From: Mucilaginibacter sp.
GTDB taxonomy: Bacteria; Bacteroidota; Bacteroidia; Sphingobacteriales; Sphingobacteriaceae
Length of the DNA: 64,000 nt
NCBI GenBank assembly: GCA_028287895.1
Contig: JAQBOV010000004.1
Span: 1-64,000, forward strand
Reading direction: 5' to 3'
The notes under the pieces are model-generated. The model had not been told where the DNA came from, made no database searches, and saw only the letters and a program-made list of their open reading frames with translations. Position 1 is the stretch's first letter, and each line of letters begins with the position of its first letter. Shown piece by piece: positions 36,459 through 44,559 of this stretch. A program made the position numbers and the translations under genes.

Positions 36459-38129
36459 TCACTCGTGCCCTTGTATTCCCGAAAGCTTGATGTAATAATT
36501 AAATGTATCCGCTTCCAGGTTATCTTTAGTTGCCCCCGGCAGATCAACCGCCTGCAATGTGCTGGTCGGTGTGATGAATTTAAATTCGCCACCTTTAATT
36601 TTTACCCTGACCGGCATATTAAAGTCCTTGGCATCGGCTATCCATTTGCAGTAAGGCTTGCCATTTTGCCAGCTGAACTGCAATGTAGGCAGCCCTTTAT
36701 AATACAGGTACTGATCAAAGACCGGCGACAGGTTCATGCCCGATTCTTTGTCGATATAATTGATAATATCATTATAAGTAACGGTTTGATGATAAAAAGT
36801 CCGGTTAAGTCCCCGCAGGATGCTGCGCCATTTATCATCATCGTTAATGATCGTCCTGACCATATTCAGCACAACGGCCCCTTTGGGATACATATCTCCG
36901 GAGCCTTCTTTGTTTACACCGTATATACCTACAACGGGGCTCTCGTTGGCTATGCCCTGGCGCAGGCCGTGCACATATTCCTGCCCGGCTTGTTTGCCAT
37001 ATTGGCTGTCAACAAACAGCGCTTCAGAATAGCAGGTGAAACTTTCATGTATCCACATATCGGCCAAATCCTTAGCTGTGATGTTATTGCCGAACCATTC
37101 GTGTCCGCTCTCGTGAACGATAATATAATCCCATTTAAGTCCCCAGCCGGTGTTTGAAAGATCATGCCCTAAATAGCCGTTCATAAAATGATTGCCATAA
37201 GCCACGGCGCTCTGATGTTCCATCCCAAGGTGCGGGGTTTCCACCAGCTTGTAGCTATCTTCATAAAACGGGTAGGGGCCAAACCAATGTTCAAATGAAG
37301 CCAGCATAGGTTTTACATTCGCGCCGAATTGCACTTTGGCTTTCTCCAGGTCGCTGCTTATTACCCAGTAATCGAGGTCAAGCCTGCCTTTTTCGCCATG
37401 GTAAGTATCGGTAAATTCCGTATAATCGCCGATGTTGGCCGTTACATCATAATTGTTGATAGGATTGGCCACAAACCAGTCGAACCGGGTATAACCATCA
37501 TTCAGATCGGTCACCTTACGCAGACGGCCGTTGGATACCTCTTTTAAGCCTGTTGGTACGGTAATACTGATCATCATGCTGTCTACCTCGTCCGAAAGAT
37601 GATCTTTATTGGGCCACCAGATGCTGGCTCCAACGCCTTCACAAGCGGTTGCTACCCATGGTTTGCCTTGTGCCGAATCCTTGGCGAAAACAACGCCTCC
37701 ATCCCAGGGCGCATGTTTGGCTATGGTAGGTTTGCCGGAATAATAAACCGTAAACTCATCCTTACTGCCTTTGGTGATCTTTTGCGGGAAGGTTACAAAC
37801 ACTGCGGCAAACTCACGTTTAAATGGAAGCTGCTTTCCTTTATAAATTACTTTTTCAACCTTAAGATTGGCAAACAGATCGAATTGCAGCGTTTTGAAAT
37901 CCTGCGCAGCGGTGAACTTAAACAGGTTACTGCCGCTGATGAATTGATGATCAATATCGAACTTCACATCGAGATGATAATAGTTGATATCATAGCAGGT
38001 ACGCAGAGGGGTAAGCGTGCCGCGCAGCGTATCGGCATGGGTGAATTTTTTTTTATCAACTAAAAGCTGTGCGCGCAGGTAATTATGAAACAGGCAGCCG
38101 GCAAGCAGAACCAAAAATATTTTTTTCAT
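36459..38129 (-). CDS. M1-family metallopeptidase, second copy
   Basis: This 556-residue enzyme is very similar along its length to the gene just downstream (LRTCYDINYYHLDVKFDI, VHESGHEWFGNNIT, MWIHESFT, FYHQTVTY). It has a signal peptide (IFLVLLAGCLFHNYLRAQ) and an intact HESGH-E zinc site. Differences cluster in the substrate loops (GKPWVATACEGVGASIWWPN versus HPWVSTACQGMGASVWWPN) and at the C-terminus, which is slightly longer. The 161-bp gap to its paralogue shows no clear terminator, so they may be co-transcribed. Confidence 0.94.
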   Translation of the reverse strand: MKKIFLVLLAGCLFHNYLRAQLLVDKKKFTHADTLRGTLTPLRTCYDINYYHLDVKFDIDHQFISGSNLFKFTAAQDFKTLQFDLFANLKVEKVIYKGKQLPFKREFAAVFVTFPQKITKGSKDEFTVYYSGKPTIAKHAPWDGGVVFAKDSAQGKPWVATACEGVGASIWWPNKDHLSDEVDSMMISITVPTGLKEVSNGRLRKVTDLNDGYTRFDWFVANPINNYDVTANIGDYTEFTDTYHGEKGRLDLDYWVISSDLEKAKVQFGANVKPMLASFEHWFGPYPFYEDSYKLVETPHLGMEHQSAVAYGNHFMNGYLGHDLSNTGWGLKWDYIIVHESGHEWFGNNITAKDLADMWIHESFTCYSEALFVDSQYGKQAGQEYVHGLRQGIANESPVVGIYGVNKEGSGDMYPKGAVVLNMVRTIINDDDKWRSILRGLNRTFYHQTVTYNDIINYIDKESGMNLSPVFDQYLYYKGLPTLQFSWQNGKPYCKWIADAKDFNMPVRVKIKGGEFKFITPTSTLQAVDLPGATKDNLEADTFNYYIKLSGIQGHE

Positions 38130-38277
38130 GAGCGAACTTAATCCTATGAGCTAAATTAGCAACTATATCAATAATAAGTTGATTTCTGCATATGACTGTT
38201 ACAATGTGGTTAAATAACGGGTGGTGTTTAGCAAAATATGGGAAGGTATCGCTACGGAAATGGATTTATAATCCCTA

Positions 38278-38314
38278 AGTCAACTAATCTCCAATTAACT
38301 AATCACTGATCTCT
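38278..38314. repeat. degenerate heptamer-like repeats upstream of lpdA
   Basis: AATCTCC, AATTAACT, AATCACT and GATCTCT follow in tandem with one 8-nt unit. It is less regular than the arrays at 13844 and 26266 and lies just before the lpdA -7 box. Confidence 0.35.
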
Positions 38315-38332
38315 ATTTTAATTAACTTTGCC

Positions 38333-38340
38333 GCACCAAA
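38333..38340 (+). promoter_or_regulatory. candidate -7 box for lpdA
   Basis: TAACTTTG fits TAnnTTTG and lies 12 bp before the ATG, so transcription would start almost at the gene. No -33 TTG at the usual distance was found. Confidence 0.35.
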
Positions 38341-38352
38341 AAACACACTACT

Positions 38353-39756
38353 ATGCAATATGATGTTATCGTTATTGGTTCTGGTCCCGGGGGCTATGTG
38401 GCGGCTATACGCTGCGCTCAACTGGGATTAAAAACCGCTTGTATTGAAAAATATGCTACTTACGGAGGCACCTGTCTAAACGTGGGGTGTATCCCTTCAA
38501 AAGCTTTATTGGATTCGTCCGAACATTATTATAATGCCTCACATGCCTTCAAAACGCATGGCATCAACCTGGACAATCTTTCCCTTGATATGGCGCAGAT
38601 GATGAAGCGTAAAACCGAAGTAGTAGCAAAAAATACCGGCGGCATCAGTTTTTTATTCAAAAAGAACAAAATAGATGGTATTCAGGGCATAGGGTCATTT
38701 AAGGATAAAAATACCATCATCATTAAAAAGCCGGATGGCACAGAGCAGGAGATTACCGGAAAAAATATCATCATAGCTACAGGCTCTAAGCCCTCAAGCC
38801 TGCCTTTTATTAAGATCGATAAAAAACGGATCATTACTTCGACCGAAGCATTGACTTTGACCGAAGTGCCCAGGCATTTAATATTAATAGGCGGCGGCGT
38901 TATCGGTTTGGAACTTGGTTCGGTTTATGCACGTTTAGGAGCGAAAGTATCCGTGATCGAGTTTATGGATTCCATTATCCCGACCATGGACAGGGGATTG
39001 GGCAAGGAATTGCAGAAGGTTCTGCAAAAGCAGGGCATGGAATTTTACACCGGTCATAAAGTTACCGGCGCAGCTGCTAAAGGCAAAGAAGTGACCGTAA
39101 CATTCGATGCGCCGAATGGGGAAAAGAAAGAACTCAAAGGCGACTACTGTTTGGTGGCTGTAGGCCGTATTGCTTATACCGATAATTTAGGGTTGGATAA
39201 AATTGGCCTTACCGTTGAAGAACGCGGCAGAAAAATTACGGTGGATGAGCACCTGGAAACCAGCGTTAAAGGCGTTTATGCCATTGGCGATGTGGTACGC
39301 GGCGCCATGCTGGCCCACAAGGGCGAGGATGAGGGCACTTTTGTAGCGGAAACTATTGTTGATCAAAAACCGCATATTGATTATAACCTCATACCGGGCG
39401 TAGTTTATACCTGGCCGGAGGTTGCGGCTGTAGGCCAGACCGAAGAGCAACTGAAAGAAAAAGGAGTAAAATATAAAGCAGGTTCATTCCCCTTCAGAGC
39501 AAGCGGTCGTGCGGTAGCCAGCGGGGATATGGATGGATTTGTAAAGGTATTGGCCGATGCCACTACTGATGAAATATTAGGTGTACACATGATCGGCCCG
39601 CGCGCTGCCGACATGATAGCAGAAGCCGTAGTAGCGATGGAATACCGTGCATCCGCGGAAGACATTTCCAGAATGAGCCATGCACACCCAACTTATACGG
39701 AAGCGTTTAGAGAAGCTTGTTTGGCAGCTACCGATAACCGGCCGATACATATTTGA
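38353..39756 (+). CDS. lpdA: dihydrolipoyl dehydrogenase (E3)
   Basis: This 467-residue flavoprotein reoxidises the lipoyl arms of 2-oxoacid dehydrogenases with NAD+. Visible features are the FAD motif VIGSGPGGYVAAIRCAQLG, the redox disulfide GGTCLNVGCIPSKA (Cys41, Cys46), the NAD motif LIGGGVIGLELGSVYARLG and the C-terminal catalytic HAHPTYTEAFREA (His-Glu pair). Length is standard. It is not in an operon with sucA-odhB (11 kb away), so it may serve several complexes, as is common. Confidence 0.97.
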   Translation: MQYDVIVIGSGPGGYVAAIRCAQLGLKTACIEKYATYGGTCLNVGCIPSKALLDSSEHYYNASHAFKTHGINLDNLSLDMAQMMKRKTEVVAKNTGGISFLFKKNKIDGIQGIGSFKDKNTIIIKKPDGTEQEITGKNIIIATGSKPSSLPFIKIDKKRIITSTEALTLTEVPRHLILIGGGVIGLELGSVYARLGAKVSVIEFMDSIIPTMDRGLGKELQKVLQKQGMEFYTGHKVTGAAAKGKEVTVTFDAPNGEKKELKGDYCLVAVGRIAYTDNLGLDKIGLTVEERGRKITVDEHLETSVKGVYAIGDVVRGAMLAHKGEDEGTFVAETIVDQKPHIDYNLIPGVVYTWPEVAAVGQTEEQLKEKGVKYKAGSFPFRASGRAVASGDMDGFVKVLADATTDEILGVHMIGPRAADMIAEAVVAMEYRASAEDISRMSHAHPTYTEAFREACLAATDNRPIHI

Positions 39757-39887
39757 GTTGGCCGTTTTGCAGCTAAAGGTGGTAGAAAACCGAATTACGG
39801 AGTCTTTAAGACTTCGATTTAAAAGTGTCTGATTCTTTTGAAGTCTGCCGCGCCGGTAGCTGCGTGCAGACTTAAGTCTCAATTCAA

Positions 39888-39930
39888 TTTAAATTCCGAA
39901 ATTCGCCACCGAACATCCCAAAATCAACCC
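39888..39930. repeat. degenerate 7-nt repeats before murB
   Basis: Words such as AAATTCC, GAAATTC, GCCACCG and AACATCC lie in tandem up to the murB start, with poor regularity. Just upstream, AAGTCTGC and GCAGACTT (39840-39872) form an inverted pair. Confidence 0.3.
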
Positions 39931-40950
39931 ATGCTCCAAATCCTTGAAAACTTTTCGCTGAAGAACTTTAACACTTTCGGCATTGATGCTTCGGCCAGGT
40001 ATTTTGTAGAGATCAACCACCAGGATGAACTGGTGGAATTGTTTATGGATCCGCAATGGCTGCAAACAGAGCGGCTGATTTTAGGTGGCGGCAGCAACCT
40101 GTTATTGGTGAAGGATTTTGACGGATTGGTGATCCGTATCAATATCAGGGGCATTGAGCACCGTATTAATCACCAGGAAGTTTTTATAGAGGCAGGCGCA
40201 GGTGAGGTTTGGAATGACCTGGTTAACTTTTGCGTGGACAGGGAATATGCGGGTGTTGAAAACCTGAGCCTGATCCCCGGATCGGTTGGCGCATCACCTA
40301 TACAGAATATCGGCGCTTATGGGGTGGAACTGAAAGATGTGTTCCGCAGTTGCCAGGCGTTTGAAATAGCTGCACGCGAATTTAGGACATTTACCAGGGA
40401 GGATTGCCGCTTTGGTTACCGTGATAGTATTTTTAAAAATGAGCTAAAGGGGAAATATATTATTGTATCTGTAAAATTCGGTTTGTCGCTTATTGCCGAT
40501 ATCAACTTAAAATATGGTGCTATAGAGCAAGAGCTAACTAACCGTAATATTAGTAAGCCTACTATTAAGGATGTATCGCGTGTAGTTTCCCACATAAGGG
40601 TATCCAAATTACCCGATCCTTCAACCATTGGCAATGCCGGCAGCTTTTTCAAAAATCCGATAATTAATGCTGACCAATTTCAGCGGCTGCAGTCAGAATT
40701 TTCCGAAGTGGTACATTATCCTGCCGGGGACGGACTGATAAAATTAGCCGCCGGCTGGCTCATCGAGCAGTGCGGATGGAAGGGAAAAGTAGTTGGCCAT
40801 ACCGGAACATGGAAGAACCAGGCGCTGGTTTTGGTGAACCACGGAGGGGCAACGGGCGAAGAAGTGTACAGTCTTTCGTCGCAAATCATAGACAGTGTGT
40901 ACACTAAATTTGGCGTTTTATTGGAACGCGAAGTCAATATTATCAGTTAA
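39931..40950 (+). CDS. murB: UDP-N-acetylenolpyruvoylglucosamine reductase
   Basis: The start at ATG 39931 gives MLQILENFSLKNFNTFGI, the usual MurB start; the upstream in-frame extension begins with TTG and is unlikely. The protein is 339 residues. FAD-binding features are LILGGGSNLLLVKDFDGLVI and SLIPGSVGASPIQNIGAYGVE. The C-terminal part has SKLPDPSTIGNAGSFFKNP and LAAGWLIEQCGWKGKVVGHTG with the catalytic Ser/Glu region, and the extra loop of type I MurB. It reduces UDP-GlcNAc-enolpyruvate to UDP-MurNAc in peptidoglycan synthesis. Confidence 0.95.
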   Translation: MLQILENFSLKNFNTFGIDASARYFVEINHQDELVELFMDPQWLQTERLILGGGSNLLLVKDFDGLVIRINIRGIEHRINHQEVFIEAGAGEVWNDLVNFCVDREYAGVENLSLIPGSVGASPIQNIGAYGVELKDVFRSCQAFEIAAREFRTFTREDCRFGYRDSIFKNELKGKYIIVSVKFGLSLIADINLKYGAIEQELTNRNISKPTIKDVSRVVSHIRVSKLPDPSTIGNAGSFFKNPIINADQFQRLQSEFSEVVHYPAGDGLIKLAAGWLIEQCGWKGKVVGHTGTWKNQALVLVNHGGATGEEVYSLSSQIIDSVYTKFGVLLEREVNIIS

Positions 40951-41074
40951 TTTATTTTCTCTAAAATAAATTGGTATCCTCTTTACTAATTGAAAAAAGT
41001 GATTTTTTTAATGTCATCAATGGGTAAAATAATAAAATCAACTGCCAATTAGTTGTAAATCAATAATTTAAATT

Positions 41075-41099
41075 AAATTATTCCTATAGAGAATAATTT
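41075..41099. promoter_or_regulatory. perfect inverted repeat upstream of the sigma factor
   Basis: AAATTATTC (41075-41083) and GAATAATTT (41091-41099) form a perfect 9-bp dyad around 7 nt, 100 bp before the sigma factor start. It may be an operator for autoregulation; no known family site is recognised. Confidence 0.45.
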
Positions 41100-41200
41100 A
41101 ACCGGTTCTGATTTTTCGCCATGGGGTTTAAACGGAGATTTTAGAAGGTTAAGAAATCGGTATCATGTTTGTCTTATACTCTGTACAAAACTTTAACAGA

Positions 41201-41737
41201 ATGACAACAATCGAGTTTAACACCATGGTACTTCGTCAGGCTACATCACTGAGGTCATATGCACTTCACTTTACCCGCGACGCAGATGATGCTAACGACC
41301 TTGTTCAGGATACAATGTTGAAAGCCATAACTTATTATAATAAGTTTAAAGAAGGAACAAATTTAAAAGGATGGTTATATACCATCATGAAAAACACTTT
41401 TATAAACAACTACCGCCGTTTTGTTAAAATGAGCACTTTTGTTACCAAGTCAGAAGAGATTTCTTCAGCTAACCTGGTTTTCAGCTCCACAAAAAACAGC
41501 GGTGAGTCAAAGTTTGTGATGGATGATATCAAAAAAGCTTTGGACAGGCTTCCGGAAGATTACTATGTGCCTTTCACTATGTATTTTGAAGGTCATAAAT
41601 ATCATGAAATTGCAGATCATCTGACCATTCCTATCGGCACAGTGAAGACCCGCATCCACGTTGCACGGAAGCTTTTGAAGAAAAATTTAAAAGCTTATGA
41701 TAATGGGATCAAAAAACCGGTTTACGCCGAAGATTAA
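41201..41737 (+). CDS. ECF-type RNA polymerase sigma factor
   Basis: The start at ATG 41201 gives MTTIEFNTMVLRQATSLRSYALHFTRD, the conserved N-terminus of this Bacteroidota sigma group; a Met at 41165 would add 12 residues. The 178-residue protein has region 2 (SYALHFTRDADDANDLVQDTMLKAI, GTNLKGWLYTIMKNTFINNYRR) and region 4 (LDRLPEDYYVPFTMYFEGHKYHEIADHLTIPIGTVKTRIHVARKLL). No anti-sigma gene adjoins, as is normal for this highly conserved group. Its regulon is unknown. Confidence 0.95.
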   Translation: MTTIEFNTMVLRQATSLRSYALHFTRDADDANDLVQDTMLKAITYYNKFKEGTNLKGWLYTIMKNTFINNYRRFVKMSTFVTKSEEISSANLVFSSTKNSGESKFVMDDIKKALDRLPEDYYVPFTMYFEGHKYHEIADHLTIPIGTVKTRIHVARKLLKKNLKAYDNGIKKPVYAED

Positions 41738-41759
41738 TTCATCAATTTGACATTCCATA

Positions 41760-41794
41760 ATATCAAAGAACCCCCATGGCGGGTTCTTTGATAT
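41760..41794. terminator. strong bidirectional terminator between sigma factor and crtI
   Basis: ATATCAAAGAACCC (41760-41773) pairs perfectly over 14 bp with GGGTTCTTTGATAT (41781-41794) around a 7-nt loop. It touches the crtI stop codon at 41795 and lies 22 bp after the sigma factor stop. It is one of the strongest hairpins in the window. Confidence 0.85.
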
Positions 41795-43279
41795 TTAAAC
41801 CCTTTTTAAATACCTGAGTGCTTCCGCTGCCACCACCTGTCCGGAAATAATTGCTGGTGGTACGCCCGGCCCCGGGACAGTCAATTGCCCGGTATACAGC
41901 AGGTTTTTAATGTTCCTGGCCCTGATGGCCGGTTTTAAAAAGGCCGTTTGCTTTAAAGTATTTGCCAGGCCATAGGCATTTCCTTTAAAGGAATGATAAT
42001 CTGCCTTAAAATCATTCAATGCATAGCTTCTTTTTACTAAAATATCATTGCGGATGCTTTCACCTGTGATCGCCTCAAATCTTGTGATCATCAGATCAAA
42101 ATATTGCTCACGTAGGGTATCGTTATCCTCTAATCCGGGTGCAACGGGCATCAAGAAAAATAAGTTTTCTCCGTTTTCAGGTGCTACGCTGTTGTCGGTT
42201 TTTGAAGGGCAGCAAACATAAAACAGTGGCTTTTTCGGCCATTTTGGATCGGTATAGATATCATCGGCATGCTGCTCAAATTCTTCATCAAAAAATAAAT
42301 TATGATGTCGGATGTCTGCAATCTTCTTATTAGTGCCGATATACCAGATCAAACAGGAGGGTGAGAGCGTACGATTATCCCAATACTTTTTAGTGTAGTT
42401 GCGGTACGGCTCCTGGATTAAATGCTGATCCACATGCTCGTAATCAGCGCCGGCTATAAAAAAATCAGCCGGATAATCGCCTTTATTGGTGCAAACCTTT
42501 TTAGCCATGCCATTTTCGATGTCGATCTTGCTTACTTCAGTACCCAGGCAAATTTGCACACCCAGTTCTTCGGCAACTTTTGCCATCGCCTTTACTATTT
42601 CATTCATTCCACCCATCGGGTACCATGTACCCAAAACCAGATCGGCATAATTCATCATGCTGTATAGGGCAGGCGTATTTTGAGGCCTGGCACCTAAAAA
42701 CAAAACGGGGAATTCCAATAATTTAATCAGTCTGGGGTCTTTAAAATATTTCCTTACGTGCCTGCTCATGCTGGTCAGCAATTGGAGGCTAAAGCTTTTC
42801 CTGAGCAGCTTAAGATTAAAATATTCATTTGCCGAATGCGATGGCTTAAATACATATTCGCCCATGCCTGCCTTGTATTTATAAGCAGCTTGCGATAAGA
42901 ATGCCCTGAGCGCTTTTGAGCTTCCTGTCTCAATTTTTTCAAATCTGGCCTCAAGCTGATCCATTCCGGCAGGTACCTCCAGCAGGTCTCCTTTTCCGAA
43001 ATAAATGCGGTAGGCGGGGTCGAGTCTTTTTAGCTCATAAAAATCGCCGGGTTTTTTATCAAACAGGGCAAAATAGTTTTCAAACACATCGGGCATCCAG
43101 TACCAGCTGGGCCCCATATCAAACCGAAAACCATCCTGCTCCCATACGCTGGCACGGCCTCCCGGCTGATCATTTTTTTCAAGGATAGTAACCTGGTAAC
43201 CTGCTTTAGCCATCAGCGCAGCGGCGCTAAGTCCGGAAAAACCAGCGCCAATTACGATTACCTGCTTATTTTTACTCAT
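41795..43279 (-). CDS. crtI: phytoene desaturase
   Basis: The start at 43279 gives MSKNKQVIVIGAGFSGLSAA with the dinucleotide-binding motif at the N-terminus; the longer open frame upstream to 43450 would cross the promoter and overlap crtB, so it is rejected. The 494-residue FAD protein has GAGFSGLSAAALMAKAGYQVTILEKNDQPGGRA, FRFDMGPSWYWMPDVFENYF and the C-terminal carotenoid signature NLLYTGQLTVPGPGVPPAIISGQVVAAEAL. It desaturates phytoene stepwise, probably to lycopene. It is divergent from crtB. No lycopene cyclase or hydroxylase gene lies nearby. Confidence 0.94.
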   Translation of the reverse strand: MSKNKQVIVIGAGFSGLSAAALMAKAGYQVTILEKNDQPGGRASVWEQDGFRFDMGPSWYWMPDVFENYFALFDKKPGDFYELKRLDPAYRIYFGKGDLLEVPAGMDQLEARFEKIETGSSKALRAFLSQAAYKYKAGMGEYVFKPSHSANEYFNLKLLRKSFSLQLLTSMSRHVRKYFKDPRLIKLLEFPVLFLGARPQNTPALYSMMNYADLVLGTWYPMGGMNEIVKAMAKVAEELGVQICLGTEVSKIDIENGMAKKVCTNKGDYPADFFIAGADYEHVDQHLIQEPYRNYTKKYWDNRTLSPSCLIWYIGTNKKIADIRHHNLFFDEEFEQHADDIYTDPKWPKKPLFYVCCPSKTDNSVAPENGENLFFLMPVAPGLEDNDTLREQYFDLMITRFEAITGESIRNDILVKRSYALNDFKADYHSFKGNAYGLANTLKQTAFLKPAIRARNIKNLLYTGQLTVPGPGVPPAIISGQVVAAEALRYLKRV

Positions 43280-43345
43280 TATATTTACCGCTACAAAGTA
43301 AGCAATTGATTTGGCGAAGCCGAAAGCAGGTTTGAATTTGTAATT

Positions 43346-43361
43346 TTGGCGAAATCGCCAA
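43346..43361. promoter_or_regulatory. palindrome between crtI and crtB, candidate operator
   Basis: TTGGCGA (43346-43352) and TCGCCAA (43355-43361) form a perfect 7-bp dyad with a 2-nt spacer, 9 bp before the crtB start. It overlaps a -7 box TAATTTTG (43341-43348). A half-site TTTGGCGAA also lies at 43310-43318. The spacing suggests a repressor that controls the divergent pair. Confidence 0.55.
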
Positions 43362-43370
43362 TAGAAAAAG

Positions 43371-44201
43371 ATGGAACTGTACAACGATACCTGCTTTGAA
43401 TGCAGCAAACTAATAACTACCAGGTACAGCAGTTCATTTAGCCGGGGCATTAATGCTTTTGATAAACGTTTCCGGTACCCCGTTTATGCCATTTACGGTT
43501 TTGTAAGATATGCCGACGAAATTGTAGACACTTTTCACGGCCATGATCAATACCAGCTAATTAATGATTTTAAAGAGCAGGCATTTAAAGCCATCAGGGA
43601 AAAGATAAGCCTTAACCCGGTTTTACAATCTTTTCAGATGATTGTCAATGCCTATCATATAGAAGATGAACTGATATGCTCGTTTTTAAAGTCGATGGAA
43701 ATGGATCTTGACCGCAAGGTTTATGATGATAACGATTACAAAACCTATATCCATGGCTCGGCCGAAGTCATCGGCCTGATGTGCCTGCGTATTTTTTGCG
43801 AAAATAATGAGCAATTGTATCATCAATTATTACCATCAGCATGTAGTTTAGGCTCGGCACTTCAAAAAATAAATTTTTTGCGAGACATAAACGCTGATTA
43901 CCATGAACGTGGACGTATCTATTTTCCCGGGATTGATCTCAGTAATTTTACTGATCAGGCTAAAAAACAAATTGAAGCGGATATTGAAAAAGACCTTATA
44001 ACCGGTTTTAAAGGCATAAAGCAATTGCCAAAAGGGGTAAGACTGGGTGTTTACATTGCTTATACTTATTATCAGCAGCTGTTTAAAAAAATATGCCGGA
44101 CTCCGGCCAGTGTCATCCTGAAAAAAAGAATGCGGGTATCAGATCCATATAAGGCATTCCTTTACTGCAGTACTATTTTAAAATATAAATTGGGGGTATA
44201 A
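43371..44201 (+). CDS. crtB: phytoene synthase
   Basis: This 276-residue trans-prenyltransferase condenses two geranylgeranyl diphosphates into phytoene. The two Asp-rich motifs are present: YADEIVD (Asp49, Asp53) and NFLRDINADYHERGRIYFP (Asp172, Asp176). The sequence SSSFSRGINAFDKRFRYPVYAIYGFVRYADE is typical. Bacteroidota versions are close to squalene-type synthases, but the crtI neighbour supports CrtB. The cytochrome b5-like gene starts 9 bp after it, so they are co-transcribed. Confidence 0.93.
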   Translation: MELYNDTCFECSKLITTRYSSSFSRGINAFDKRFRYPVYAIYGFVRYADEIVDTFHGHDQYQLINDFKEQAFKAIREKISLNPVLQSFQMIVNAYHIEDELICSFLKSMEMDLDRKVYDDNDYKTYIHGSAEVIGLMCLRIFCENNEQLYHQLLPSACSLGSALQKINFLRDINADYHERGRIYFPGIDLSNFTDQAKKQIEADIEKDLITGFKGIKQLPKGVRLGVYIAYTYYQQLFKKICRTPASVILKKRMRVSDPYKAFLYCSTILKYKLGV

Positions 44202-44210
44202 ATAGATTTT

Positions 44211-44447
44211 ATGGAAGAACTACCTGTTTACACCCGCTCACAACTGGCCCTGCGCAACGGGCAGGATAAGCCCGAAGTATGGATAGCATACAAAGGGCTG
44301 ATTTATGATGTAAGCCGCAGCCGCCTATGGCGCAATGGCAAGCATTATGAGCATTGGGCAGGGCAGGACCTTACCCCCGAATTAGCTGATGCCCCGCATG
44401 ATGAATGGGTTTTTGAACATTTTGATCCCGTAGGAAGATTGATTTGA
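44211..44447 (+). CDS. cytochrome b5-like domain protein
   Basis: This 78-residue protein has PVYTRSQLALRNGQDKPEVWIAYKGLIYDVS, then WRNGKHYEHWAGQDLTPELADAPHDEWVFEHFDPVG. These match the small cytochrome b5-like heme/steroid-binding domain of bacteria (the YTRSQLA start, the IAYKGLIYDVS strand and the HYEHWAGQDLT helix). The two heme-ligand His of true b5 are uncertain: candidates are His44 or His47 and His70. It is in an operon with crtB, so a role in electron supply for carotenoid modification is possible but inferred. Confidence 0.85.
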   Translation: MEELPVYTRSQLALRNGQDKPEVWIAYKGLIYDVSRSRLWRNGKHYEHWAGQDLTPELADAPHDEWVFEHFDPVGRLI

Positions 44448-44559
44448 TGCGGAATTCCGAGCGCCAGTTGCGGAAGTTTTTTTGAATTTTGCAGTTTGAA
44501 ATCAAAACCCCCAGGTCCCGGCTGAGTTGTTATCCCGCACCGGGCTCCGGTTTTCGCAT

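Noticed and set aside
43280..43450. 57-residue N-terminal extension of crtI
   Set aside because: It would overlap the crtB start on the other strand and the shared promoter; the FAD motif belongs near the N-terminus.
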